Shown: positions 37,539 to 45,698, numbered from the stretch's first letter. The stretch is DNA of 64,000 nt from Methanomicrobium antiquum (GCF_029633915.1 NZ_CP091092.1:620001-684000), one strand, 5' to 3'. Notes: generated from the letters alone by a model not told the origin. Made by a program: numbers and translations.

Positions 37539-38720
37539 CTATGTGTTTTCACTGTAAAATGAGGCAATTTCAGATACAATATCCACTGCAGAATCCCCTT
37601 TGCCAAATATCTCTGAATTAAAAAGTTTATCAGTTTCACAATCAAAAACTGCCTGAACAATTTTTTCCCTGTCAGCTCCTGTTAGAATATTACGACCGCC
37701 TTGAAGAGTCTCAACCCATTCAGTATTCTCTCTGAGTGTTATACATGGAATATTCAAAATATATGCTTCTTTTTGAATTCCTCCTGAGTCTGTCATGATT
37801 TTGTTTGCCTTTGACATTAAAAGAAGCATGTCAAGGTATGGCAGAGGTTCTAAAAGAATTAAATTTTCAGGAAGATTTTCATAAAGGCCGTAGCTTTTTA
37901 AAAATTTGACAGTTCTTGGGTGAACAGGAAATATGGTAGGACATGAACTTCTTTTTATTATTTCAGAAAATGCTCCAATTATATTTCTCAGATTTTCTTC
38001 AATGTCCGTGTTTGAAGGCCGGTGAACTGTTGCAACAAAATAATTCTTTTCGGTCAGGTTCAGGTCTTTTAAAATCGTAGATTTATCTTCAGCAATTTTC
38101 AGATTGTACCGAAGAGCATCAAACATTACATCGCCTGTTAGATAAACCCCTTTACCTTTAACTTTAACTTTACCTTTGCCTTTACCGCTGCCTTTACCGC
38201 CCTCTCCATTGGTTTCCTGCATTATTGACGCATTGCTGCCTTGTGTTATCCCTTCCTTTGCAAGATTATCAACCGCAGTCTGAGTTGGGCAGAAAAGCAA
38301 ATCTGAGATATGATCAGTCATAATCCTGTTTATCTCTTCAGGCATTGTTCTGTCAAAGGACCTGAGACCTGCTTCTACGTGTGCAACGGGAATGTGAAGC
38401 TTTGATGCGGCAAGAGCGCCTGCAAGAGTTGAGTTGGTATCACCGTAAACCAAAACCATGTCCGGCTTTTCTGTGATTAAGACTTTCTCAATTTCAATTA
38501 GCATCTTTCCGGTCTGCTCACCATGACTTGCTGAACCAATATTGAGATGATAATCAGGTTTTGGGATATTTAACTGCTCAAAAAAAACATCTGACATATT
38601 GGCGTCATAGTGCTGGCCGGTATGAACCAAAATCTCCTGATTTTCTTTTCTAAGCTCTCTTGATACCGGTGCACACTTAATAAACTGCGGACGTGCACCG
38701 ACTATTGATACTATTTTCAT
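37539..38720 (-). CDS. wecB: UDP-N-acetylglucosamine 2-epimerase (second copy, with Gly-Lys insertion)
   Basis: This 393-residue epimerase has VGARPQFIKCAPVSRE, HTGQHYDANMSDVFFEQ, YGDTNSTLAGALAASK, AHVEAGLRSFDRTMPEE and MTDSGGIQKEA. Between the two domains, at about residues 162-192, it has a low-complexity insertion rich in Gly and Lys that is missing from the other copy and unusual for the family. It makes UDP-ManNAc or a diacetamido analogue. The wecC stop lies 7 bp before its ATG, and a G6 tract sits ten bases upstream. Confidence 0.9.
   Translation of the reverse strand: MKIVSIVGARPQFIKCAPVSRELRKENQEILVHTGQHYDANMSDVFFEQLNIPKPDYHLNIGSASHGEQTGKMLIEIEKVLITEKPDMVLVYGDTNSTLAGALAASKLHIPVAHVEAGLRSFDRTMPEEINRIMTDHISDLLFCPTQTAVDNLAKEGITQGSNASIMQETNGEGGKGSGKGKGKVKVKGKGVYLTGDVMFDALRYNLKIAEDKSTILKDLNLTEKNYFVATVHRPSNTDIEENLRNIIGAFSEIIKRSSCPTIFPVHPRTVKFLKSYGLYENLPENLILLEPLPYLDMLLLMSKANKIMTDSGGIQKEAYILNIPCITLRENTEWVETLQGGRNILTGADREKIVQAVFDCETDKLFNSEIFGKGDSAVDIVSEIASFYSENT
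38147..38205 (-). repeat. Gly-Lys coding microsatellite in wecB
   Basis: On the coding strand this tract repeats GGTAAA/GGCAAA/GTTAAA hexamers about nine times and encodes alternating Gly-Lys and Val-Lys. Hexamer gain or loss keeps the frame, so its length could vary without destroying the gene. It lies in the linker between the two epimerase domains. Confidence 0.75.
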
Positions 38721-38727
38721 TTATCAT

Positions 38728-40278
38728 TCACCCCCCTGTGGGAATATCTAAGCGAACCGGATGACCATTCTTATCCCCTCGTCCAATCCCCTTATAAACA
38801 AAACCTTTGTCAATCCAGGCGTCAGGCAAAATCACGTTCCTTCCGTCAATTATTACCGGATTTCCATTCTTAAGATTAATCAGACCGCTGATAATCTCAG
38901 GTCTCATTTGATAATATTCCCGATGCCCTGCAAGAATTGCAACCGCATCCGCACCTTTTAAAACATCTTCAGGTGACTGTGAAATCTCAACACCCGGATA
39001 TTTCAGGACATGAGGGTCGTGTATAAAAACACATGCACCTTCTTCTTTGCAGAGATTGTAATAGACTTCAGAGGGAGTGTCCCTTGCATCATCAGAGTTT
39101 GCGAGAAACGCCCAGCCGAGAAGTGCAATCTTAGAGCCTTTAATATCTTTTCCGGCACGTCTGAGAGCAGACTTGGTAAGGGTAAGCATATGATGCGGCA
39201 TGAAGTCGTTAATCTGCCTTGCAAGAACATAGAGTGAATCCTTTCCTTTTGGGAAATCAAGAGGATCAGGGGATCCGGCATTCAGGCCGGTGTTAGCAAT
39301 CTTAGCAGAATTTTCAGCGGCAATTTTAATACCTCTTTCAAGATGATAAGTATCCTTTGTCAGGCAGTGTCCTCCGACACCGGCACCGGGAAGAAGCATT
39401 GCACGTGTAATTCCTTCACCCTTCAGTGAATCAACACCTCTGAAAACGTCATAGAAGTTAATTCCCATAGCCTCGCAGTAAAGTGCAAGCTGGTTTGCCG
39501 CGGCAATCTGTAAATCCCGGAATGTGTTCTCGGCAGTCTTTGTCACTTCCGCTGCCGTTGCACTCATAGGGATTATCTTTCCTTTTGTAAGGACTGGTGA
39601 ATATAATTCAATCGCACGCTTTGTGCTCGGTGAGTCAGGGCCGTCCAAAATTAATTTTTCTCCGGAATCACTGGGTTTATAACTACTGATACCGCCGACA
39701 ATTCTGTCGTGCTCACGGATATTCTGCAATAATCTTCCAACCATAACCCTTTCCGGTGCATGTGCAAGGAAAAAATCCTTTCCTGCAACAAGGCCTGACT
39801 CTGTCTCAAGAATTTCTTTAGCCATTCCTTCTGTTGTTCCGGGAGTAATTGTTGATTCCAAAACAACTAAAGAGCCTTTTGACATATATCGTCCGGTTTT
39901 TTCAAGACCGTCTTTTAATGGTGTAAAATCAGGAATCAAAGAATCGCGGTTTTTAAAGGGAGTCTGTATTGCAAGTGTTATTACATCACATTCAGAAATT
40001 TTTGAAAAATCAGATGTACACTCAAATTTATTCTCAGAAACAACTTTTTTCAAAAGATCTTTTAGTCCCGGCTCATCCCCTTTAAGAGGACTAATGCCGG
40101 AATTGAGCATGTCAATCTTATATCCTGACGACTCTGAATTCCTCTGAAATCCGTATACCTTCTTAAAATGAGGTACATCTGCAAATAAGACTGCAGAAGG
40201 AATCCCGACATAACCCATTCCAATAACGCCAATTTTTTCAACAGGCTTAAAAAAATTTATGCTTCCTTCAGATGGCAT
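38728..40278 (-). CDS. wecC: UDP-N-acetyl-D-mannosamine/glucosamine 6-dehydrogenase
   Basis: This 516-residue UDP-sugar dehydrogenase has the NAD-binding IGVIGMGYVGIPSAVLFAD near residue 16, ESTITPGTTEGMAKE and the catalytic Cys in PGAGVGGHCLTKDTYHL. It oxidises C6 of UDP-HexNAc to a uronic acid. It is longer than the usual 420-450 residues because of extra segments after RIVGG (about residue 195) and near residue 330. The start overlaps the upstream oxidoreductase by 22 bp. Together with wecB it should yield UDP-ManNAcA or feed the diacetamido path. Confidence 0.88.
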   Translation of the reverse strand: MPSEGSINFFKPVEKIGVIGMGYVGIPSAVLFADVPHFKKVYGFQRNSESSGYKIDMLNSGISPLKGDEPGLKDLLKKVVSENKFECTSDFSKISECDVITLAIQTPFKNRDSLIPDFTPLKDGLEKTGRYMSKGSLVVLESTITPGTTEGMAKEILETESGLVAGKDFFLAHAPERVMVGRLLQNIREHDRIVGGISSYKPSDSGEKLILDGPDSPSTKRAIELYSPVLTKGKIIPMSATAAEVTKTAENTFRDLQIAAANQLALYCEAMGINFYDVFRGVDSLKGEGITRAMLLPGAGVGGHCLTKDTYHLERGIKIAAENSAKIANTGLNAGSPDPLDFPKGKDSLYVLARQINDFMPHHMLTLTKSALRRAGKDIKGSKIALLGWAFLANSDDARDTPSEVYYNLCKEEGACVFIHDPHVLKYPGVEISQSPEDVLKGADAVAILAGHREYYQMRPEIISGLINLKNGNPVIIDGRNVILPDAWIDKGFVYKGIGRGDKNGHPVRLDIPTGG

Positions 40279-41180
40279 CTTCTCTTCAGCTCTTCACATG
40301 TCTTTAGATTGTCATTGGCCTGTTGTGGTGTTACAGGAAATTGTTTTCCTGTTTTGATGCAGTCGATGAAAGTTTTCAATTCGACTTTTAGCGGTTCATC
40401 TTTGTTTACCAAAACTTTTTCAACGATATTTTCCTGTACGTATCTGTCATGTTCAATTGAGTAGTTCTCAGGTTTTCTGTGGATATAGACATCTCTTGAC
40501 ATAAAATCGCCCTCTACTGTAAACTCTTCTTCTTCAACATACATGGAGCGGATTTTTTTAGATGATTTTCTGCTTGCAGAGAGTGATATTGTAGTTCCGT
40601 TTGATTCAAAAAGGGCTGAAAAAACATCAAAATTTCCGGAGCATCCGGCAATTCTGCATTTTTTGTCTGTAAACATATTCTGAATCAAATCAATATCATG
40701 GATCATCAGATCTTCCAGAACAGAACTTCCGGTAACCCTTGCAGATGCAGGATTATGCCTTTGAATTTCAATATAAATTGGATTTGTAATTATTCTTAGA
40801 ATTTCACTGATTATTGGATTAAATCTTTCAATATGACCTACTCCTACAATCAGATCTTTTGGAAAAATTTTTAGGAGTTCATCTCCTTCTTTTGAATTTA
40901 AGCATATTGGTTTTTCAATAAGCATTCCAACACCAAAATCAGCCACTCTTTTAGCTGTCTCAAAATGATATGGTGTCGGGACACACATACTGACACAGTC
41001 AACTCCTTTCAGAAGTTTTTCAACTGATGTTACTGCCTCACCTTCAATCGTTTCTGCAACAGATTTTGCAGATTTTTCATTCAAATCAAAGACCTTTACA
41101 GAATCAACACCTTTTAACTCTGAATATATGCGTGCATGGTTTTTTCCCATGATGCCGGTGCCGATTACTCCGACATCCAT
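40257..41180 (-). CDS. Gfo/Idh/MocA family sugar oxidoreductase (WbpB-like)
   Basis: This 307-residue enzyme has the Rossmann GVIGTGIMGKNHARIYSEL at the N-terminus and the EKPICLNSKEG motif (lysine of EKP) near residue 90. WbpB-type members oxidise C3 of UDP-GlcNAcA, preparing it for amination. That role fits here because the next genes encode a DegT aminotransferase and a hexapeptide acetyltransferase, matching WbpE and WbpD. The exact substrate is inferred from this gene set. Confidence 0.85.
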   Translation of the reverse strand: MDVGVIGTGIMGKNHARIYSELKGVDSVKVFDLNEKSAKSVAETIEGEAVTSVEKLLKGVDCVSMCVPTPYHFETAKRVADFGVGMLIEKPICLNSKEGDELLKIFPKDLIVGVGHIERFNPIISEILRIITNPIYIEIQRHNPASARVTGSSVLEDLMIHDIDLIQNMFTDKKCRIAGCSGNFDVFSALFESNGTTISLSASRKSSKKIRSMYVEEEEFTVEGDFMSRDVYIHRKPENYSIEHDRYVQENIVEKVLVNKDEPLKVELKTFIDCIKTGKQFPVTPQQANDNLKTCEELKRRCHLKEA

Positions 41181-42263
41181 TTATGCCACCTGGTTTATGA
41201 CTTTTGCAATGAATCTGCACTCCTCTTCTGAAACTCCCGGATGTACAGGAAGGCTCAAAACACTTGATGAAAGCTCCTCAGAAACCGGACATTTATATCC
41301 TGAGTTCTCATAAAGGGGCTGTTTGTGCACAGGAATGGGATAATGAACTGCAGTTCCGATTCCTTTATCGAAGAGATAATCTCTAAACTCATCACGGGTC
41401 AGAGGGAAGTTTTTGGCTATTTCAAGTACATACTGGTGCCAGACATGTTTTGAATTATCCCTGCAAAACGGTTTTTTAAGACCTGGTACATTGATTTCTT
41501 TACATAGAATCTCTGCATTCTTTGCTCTTTTTTTATTCATCCCGTCAAGCTTTGAGAGCTGAACGTTTCCTATGGCGGCTGATACATTTGACATTCGCAT
41601 GTTGTATCCAAGTTCGGTATGGAGATATTTAGCGCTTTGACCGTGATTTATCAGTCTTTTTAGTTTGGAGTCAGCTTCTTTGTCATTGGTTGTTACCATT
41701 CCTCCTTCGATTGTTGTCATATTCTTTGTCGGATAAAATGAGAAACAGCCTAAATCTCCAAGTCCTCCGACTTTTTTCGAATCATATATCGCTCCGTGAG
41801 ACTGTGCGGCATCTTCGATTAAAAAAATTCCCTTGTCTTTGCAGATATCATCCAGTGACTTCACATCAAAGGGTTGTCCAAAGAGGTGCACTCCGATGAC
41901 TGCTTTTGTTTTATCTGATAAATTTTCCAAAACCTCATCAGGATTAATTGTGTAGCTCTCTTCTAAAACATCCACAATAACAGGTTTTGCACCGCACATG
42001 CTAACAGATGTTGCTGTTGCAATAAATGTAAAGGAAGGAACTATCACCCCGTCACCTTTGCCGATTCCAAGCGCCAAAAGGCCCATGTGAAGAGCGGCTG
42101 TTCCGGAATTAAGACCTGTAGCGTATGATACACCGCAGTATTTAGCAAAATTTTTCTCAAACTCTTCTGTTATTTTTCCCTGTGCAAGCATTCCTGAGCG
42201 GAAAACCTCATTTGCCGCGGCAATCTCTTCTCCTCCAAGTGCAGGCTGTGCTATATTTATCAT
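41181..42263 (-). CDS. DegT/DnrJ/EryC1 family aminotransferase (WbpE-like)
   Basis: This 360-residue PLP enzyme starts [20 protein letters not shown]. It contains [20 protein letters not shown] and [19 protein letters not shown], the latter with the PLP-binding lysine in the TKN context. It should aminate the 3-keto sugar made by the adjacent oxidoreductase. It directly precedes that gene on the minus strand and overlaps the acetyltransferase gene by an ATGA. Confidence 0.9.
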   Translation of the reverse strand: MINIAQPALGGEEIAAANEVFRSGMLAQGKITEEFEKNFAKYCGVSYATGLNSGTAALHMGLLALGIGKGDGVIVPSFTFIATATSVSMCGAKPVIVDVLEESYTINPDEVLENLSDKTKAVIGVHLFGQPFDVKSLDDICKDKGIFLIEDAAQSHGAIYDSKKVGGLGDLGCFSFYPTKNMTTIEGGMVTTNDKEADSKLKRLINHGQSAKYLHTELGYNMRMSNVSAAIGNVQLSKLDGMNKKRAKNAEILCKEINVPGLKKPFCRDNSKHVWHQYVLEIAKNFPLTRDEFRDYLFDKGIGTAVHYPIPVHKQPLYENSGYKCPVSEELSSSVLSLPVHPGVSEEECRFIAKVINQVA

Positions 42264-42862
42264 TTTTTAGCACCTGCCGGAAGTGGTTTAAATCTTGCAG
42301 GGTTTCCGACTGCAAGTGTTTTTGCCGGAACGTTTTTTGTAACAACAGAGGCGGCACCAACAAGTGAGCCTTCTCCTATTATTACTCCCGGAAGAATTGT
42401 TGCATTGGCACCAATTGATGCTCCTTTTTTTATAACCGGACCTTTGATTTCTCCATTTGGAGGATATTGATCGTTTGTTAAAACTGCATTTGGCCCTATG
42501 AAGACATCATCTTCAATAACAACGTTGGTTGGAATATATACAAGACTCTGCAGAGAAACATTGCTTCCTATTGAACAGTTTCCTTCAATTATACATCTGC
42601 TTCCAACAGAAACATTATCGCCAATAACAGTTTTCTCACGAACCATGACGTCATGTCCGGATGAGAAGTTATCTCCGATAAAAACATCGCAGTAAATAAC
42701 TGTGCCTGGTCTAATTACACAGTTTTTTCCAATTGTGACGCCATTAAAAGAGTTTTTTTTAAGGTTTTCCTTTGATGGAAATCCAAGAGCCACATCTTCA
42801 AAGATATGCCCCCCCTCGCCTATTTTGTTAATCCCGTAATTATCGGGATTATCCTTTTTCAT
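42260..42862 (-). CDS. Left-handed beta-helix N-acetyltransferase (WbpD-like)
   Basis: This 200-residue protein is built of hexapeptide repeats (for example [20 protein letters not shown] and [20 protein letters not shown]) that form a left-handed beta-helix trimer. WbpD-type members acetylate the 3-amino group made by the neighbouring aminotransferase. It is the first gene of the leftward sugar pathway unit. A G7 tract lies ten bases before the ATG in the ribosome-binding position. Confidence 0.9.
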   Translation of the reverse strand: MKKDNPDNYGINKIGEGGHIFEDVALGFPSKENLKKNSFNGVTIGKNCVIRPGTVIYCDVFIGDNFSSGHDVMVREKTVIGDNVSVGSRCIIEGNCSIGSNVSLQSLVYIPTNVVIEDDVFIGPNAVLTNDQYPPNGEIKGPVIKKGASIGANATILPGVIIGEGSLVGAASVVTKNVPAKTLAVGNPARFKPLPAGAKK

Positions 42863-43022
42863 TGAATATATGCCCCCCCAGGTATTAATTAATGAAGTTT
42901 TTAGCTGAATATTTTTTTACTTAATATCCATGATATGACACAACCTTTGCATATCACATATGAAGTTTTGTGTGCATGTCATAAAATAGTATTCATTGGT
43001 CTTTCTAAAACCCTTATAAAAG

Positions 43023-43087
43023 AATGAAAACATCTGTCATAAATGAATGGTGTTAAATGAATAGCGATAAATGAATCTAATGTCTGG
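43023..43087 (+). repeat. Operator-like 65-bp repeat, copy 1
   Basis: This sequence is about 95% identical to 45347-45411. It contains AAATGAAT three times at 43041, 43055 and 43069, exactly 14 bp apart. Regularly spaced direct repeats suggest a binding site for a repressor. It lies about 200 bp upstream of mntA. Confidence 0.75.
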
Positions 43088-43223
43088 TCAAATTGGTAAT
43101 GGATTGACTGGTCATACATCAATCGTCAGAAAAGATACCTTTATTGACATTAATGAGAGATATATCTCTTATCTACAGGCAGATAATTTTTAATCCTTTA
43201 GACTCTATAAACTCATAAATTTT

Positions 43224-43264
43224 ATAAAACTGTTATATGAAATATTAGTTTCATGAACTTTTTA
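43224..43264 (+). repeat. Intergenic repeat, copy E (3' half)
   Basis: It contains AAAACTGTTATATGAAAT, then AGTTTCATGAACTTTTTA. The second hairpin and T-run are kept; the AAGTTAC half is missing. It ends 21 bp before mntA. Confidence 0.6.
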
Positions 43265-43285
43265 AAAGCAGAGGAGACAGAAACG

Positions 43286-43687
43286 ATGGAAACACTGGAC
43301 AGAATAATAAAAAAAGTAAGAGAGGACTTTATATTTATCAGAGACAGTTGTTTTGCTGTATTGATTTTTGGCTCATATGCACGCGGAGAAAATTGTCTAT
43401 GCTCTGATATTGATGTCTGCATCGTGCTAAAAGAAAGAAAAATAGAGGGGGGAATATTATACAATAACATTTATGAAAATGTGAAAATGGATGAATATGA
43501 TGTGGTAATCTTTGAAAGTTGTGATGATAGTCTGAAATATGAGATATCAAAAGATTATATCATTGCCTACTGTGACAATCCTGAAGAATTAAAGAAATAT
43601 CTGACCCAATCTCTCAAATATACTCCGGTGAAGAAAACAAGAAAAGAACTGTTAAATGAACTCGGGGCAGTAATAAATGCCGCATGA
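43286..43687 (+). CDS. mntA: MntA-type nucleotidyltransferase antitoxin
   Basis: This 133-residue minimal nucleotidyltransferase has the GSX10DXD motif, with G29, S30, D41 and D43 in FGSYARGENCLCSDIDVC. MntA antitoxins inactivate the partner HEPN toxin by AMP transfer to its tyrosine. The ATG at 43286 with GAGGAG upstream is preferred over an earlier in-frame ATG at 43253 that lies inside the intergenic repeat. It overlaps hepT by 11 bp. Both active-site acids are present, so the antitoxin appears functional. Confidence 0.9.
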   Translation: METLDRIIKKVREDFIFIRDSCFAVLIFGSYARGENCLCSDIDVCIVLKERKIEGGILYNNIYENVKMDEYDVVIFESCDDSLKYEISKDYIIAYCDNPEELKKYLTQSLKYTPVKKTRKELLNELGAVINAA

Positions 43688-44087
43688 CAAAATATCCCGT
43701 AAAACTGAATTTATAATTGGGAAACTCAGATTTTTAAGAGAGAACAAACCTGAAAGTCCTGAGATTTTCAAGAATGATGAAATACTGCAGATGGCTATTC
43801 TTTATGGAATTCATACAGCAATTGAGGCACTTGTCGATATGGCAATAATAATTGAAACATGCAGAAGTAAAAGGAAAAATGTCGGTGATTATGAAAGAAT
43901 AGCCTCATTATTTGAAAACGAACTTATTAATGAGGATGAATATAACACACTTAGAAGATTAAATGGTCTTAGAAATGCTATAGTACATACATATGACACG
44001 TTGATTCTTGATGAGATCTATATTAATTATGAATCAATCTTCAAAGACATCGGAATAATAACCCGCTCTTTCTGTGAAAAATATTGA
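43677..44087 (+). CDS. hepT: HepT-type HEPN ribonuclease toxin
   Basis: This 136-residue DUF86/HepT toxin has the RX4HXY motif (R99, H104, Y106 in LRNAIVHTYD), the RNase active site and, through Y106, the residue AMPylated by MntA in known systems. It is cytoplasmic and helical. The 11-bp overlap with mntA shows a two-gene operon. Together they form an apparently intact type VII toxin-antitoxin module. Confidence 0.9.
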   Translation: MPHDKISRKTEFIIGKLRFLRENKPESPEIFKNDEILQMAILYGIHTAIEALVDMAIIIETCRSKRKNVGDYERIASLFENELINEDEYNTLRRLNGLRNAIVHTYDTLILDEIYINYESIFKDIGIITRSFCEKY

Positions 44088-44177
44088 TTATTATTAGATT
44101 TGATATTAGGTTATTTGATAAATCATAAGTGTTTATTCTGAGAAAAAAACTGAAATTAATAATGAAAGAATTTTTTT

Positions 44178-44390
44178 TGATTGGATTGGGACAGTTACTT
44201 GCAACCGCAATTGGCTTTCCAAGTTTTTTTGCAACTTCAATATAACCGGCAATGGCCTCATCGATATTTGCCAGTGCCTGCATCTGAACCCTCACTGATA
44301 CATCCCGGCAGAGATGGCACTGGTTACAGTATATCCTCCGTCTGCATTCTTTTCCATCATTACTGTGTATAAAAGGTGATTGTGTGACAT
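44178..44390 (-). pseudogene. HicB-like antitoxin relic with two frameshifts
   Basis: Three reading frames joined give a HicB (UPF0150) protein: MSHNHLLYTVMMEKNADGGY from 44390, then VPSLPGCISEG, then ALANIDEAIAGYIEVAKKLG. Each break is a frameshift; the first frame soon meets a stop. No HicA partner is visible beside it. The relic lies between the HepT stop and a MazF relic, with similar decay on both sides. Confidence 0.7.
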
Positions 44391-44551
44391 ATGAAATTCC
44401 TCTAAGCAGATAATTACTTTTTAGAGGCATATTTGTTTTTACAAGTATCTTAAAATAATCTCTGGCTATTGCTATTACAGGAGAGGTCTCAAAAGAAAAA
44501 CTGACTATTCAAAAAAAGATGATTGTATTATTTTATATGTAAAATCTTTCA

Positions 44552-44626
44552 TTAACTAAAAAGACGTATTTTGGATTCGTTCAGTTATTTGGGAAAAAAA
44601 GGAACCAGAACAATATTACCTTTCAT
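44552..44626 (-). pseudogene. MazF/PemK-like toxin relic
   Basis: Right after the small gene at 44623-44805, with an ATGA overlap, the sequence reads MKGNIVLVPFFPK, an in-frame stop, then LNESKIRLFS and a second stop. MazF toxins begin with a similar MKGDIVLVPFPF...LSxSKxRP pattern, so the first stop falls inside the conserved start. Most of the toxin is missing. It shows that a MazEF-like pair stood here and was lost. Confidence 0.6.
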
Positions 44627-44805
44627 TTATACACAACCTTTAGATCAGAAACAGAATATCGATCAGGTTCATCTTCCAGAAATTTCCTAAGAGACTTATC
44701 TGATAGTTTCATAAGTCCGACAGTTTCCTTTTCATCAATAAGGACGTCAGGTTTATCATAAGTCCGTAAAATCTTATTTTTAATCTCTTTGATATCTCTT
44801 TTCAT
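44623..44805 (-). CDS. Small protein, probable antitoxin of the lost MazF-like toxin
   Basis: This 60-residue protein is charged and starts MKRDIKEIKNKILRTYDKPD; it has no clear family. It lies immediately before, and overlaps by ATGA, a MazF/PemK relic. That position is where an antitoxin gene stands in such operons. The call is from context only. If correct, the antitoxin outlived the toxin. Confidence 0.5.
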   Translation of the reverse strand: MKRDIKEIKNKILRTYDKPDVLIDEKETVGLMKLSDKSLRKFLEDEPDRYSVSDLKVVYK

Positions 44806-44915
44806 ATTTATCTCTTAATTTCTGTAGTTGTATTATCCCGAATTTATTTTACACACATTAATCTTGCGCATATATCAACTTATGACTATAGTGACAAAGA
44901 CCAACAGAATATTGG

Positions 44916-44993
44916 TCATTGAATATAATATCCTGCTTTAGATAAAGCCTTTATAACCTGTTCTCCTGACAAAACCGGAATTTTATTATTCAT
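44916..44993 (-). pseudogene. hicA: HicA toxin, truncated after 25 codons
   Basis: The frame starts in an ATGA overlap with the hicB stop and contains IPVLSGEQVIKALSKAGYYI, the HicA N-terminal helix region. It then stops. HicA is normally 55-85 residues with a conserved catalytic His in a GSH motif, which is missing here. The toxin should be inactive while the antitoxin gene is whole. Confidence 0.75.
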
Positions 44994-45211
44994 ACATTTA
45001 CTGCGACAAAAGCTTCAGTCAGACCATCCTCCGGTCTTAAGGGAATTCCTTCTTCTGCAAGGGATTTCAGATGAAGTTCTATTGCTTCTTTTATATTTTC
45101 CTTTGCCTCTTCTTTAGTCCTACCCTGTGAGATGCATCCTGGAAGGGATGGAACAGTTGCGGTAAAAAAACCATCCTCATCTTTTTCAAGAAGAACTTTA
45201 AACTGAATCAT
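44990..45211 (-). CDS. hicB: HicB-family antitoxin
   Basis: This 73-residue protein has the UPF0150/HicB fold signature: FKVLLEKDEDGFFTATVPSL, PGCISQGRTKEEAKENIKEA and IELHLKSL. HicB proteins bind and neutralise the RNase HicA. Here hicB precedes hicA, and the two overlap by ATGA, but the hicA that follows is cut short. The protein may be an orphan antitoxin. Confidence 0.88.
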   Translation of the reverse strand: MIQFKVLLEKDEDGFFTATVPSLPGCISQGRTKEEAKENIKEAIELHLKSLAEEGIPLRPEDGLTEAFVAVNV

Positions 45212-45485
45212 TTTTTAACCTCTAAAATAACTGTGCGATATTTAATATTCTACATAAATATTACAGTTTTCATTACTGTTTTGTAACCTGACTGAGTGTA
45301 TCCAGTTGCCTTTATTTTCTGTCTGGACGGACTCCTATTCTAAGAAAATGAAAACATCTGTCATAAATGAATGGTGTCAAATGAATAGCGATAAATGAAT
45401 TTAATCTCTGGCCGGATTGACTGGTTTATTGCTCTTTTAAAAAATCAGCATAAATATATTATATCATGCATGCATACACGAATGC
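45212..45485. promoter_or_regulatory. Region between hicB and vapB with operator-like repeat
   Basis: This divergent gap of 274 bp holds the second copy of the 65-bp repeat (45347-45411) and a TATA-like AAATATATTATA near 45451-45463, just before vapB. No gene seen. Confidence 0.55.
45347..45411 (+). repeat. Operator-like 65-bp repeat, copy 2
   Basis: This copy has AAATGAAT at 45365, 45379 and 45393, again 14 bp apart. The differences from copy 1 are few substitutions with no gaps. It ends 74 bp before the vapB start and just upstream of its TATA-like sequence, the place of an operator. Confidence 0.75.
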
Positions 45486-45698
45486 ATGAAAACAATTACA
45501 ATTAAAGACTCAACATATAAAGATCTAAAAAGGATAAAGGAGCCGGATATGAGCTTTTCCGATGTTATAGACCTTCTATTAAAGTCAAGAAGTTCAGCAC
45601 CTGACAGATTCTTCGGTGCCCTTGCCGAAAGTTCCCTACTTGATGAAATTGCAGAATATACTATTGAAAGCCGCCGAAATGCAAGGTCGCGTATATGA
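45486..45698 (+). CDS. vapB: VapB-family antitoxin
   Basis: This 70-residue antitoxin begins MKTITIKDSTYKDLKRIKEP, a ribbon-helix-helix-like start found in archaeal VapB (DUF217-like) proteins, with MSFSDVIDLLLKS next. The C-terminal part would wrap the toxin. Its stop overlaps the vapC ATG (ATGA), a typical coupled pair. Such antitoxins often repress their own operon; the 65-bp repeat upstream is a candidate site. Confidence 0.88.
   Translation: MKTITIKDSTYKDLKRIKEPDMSFSDVIDLLLKSRSSAPDRFFGALAESSLLDEIAEYTIESRRNARSRI

Larger units (their letters stand above)
42863..43285. promoter_or_regulatory. Divergent region between glycan operon and MntA/HepT module
   Basis: This 423-bp region holds the promoter of the leftward sugar operon, one copy of the shared 65-bp operator-like sequence at 43023-43087 and the 3' half of the window-wide repeat at 43224-43264. 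No ORF is credible here. Confidence 0.6.

Noticed and set aside
44552-44626. Stop-codon recoding in the MazF-like frame
   Set aside because: The stop is TAA, not the TAG used for pyrrolysine, and a second stop follows after ten codons with the rest of the gene gone; decay is simpler.
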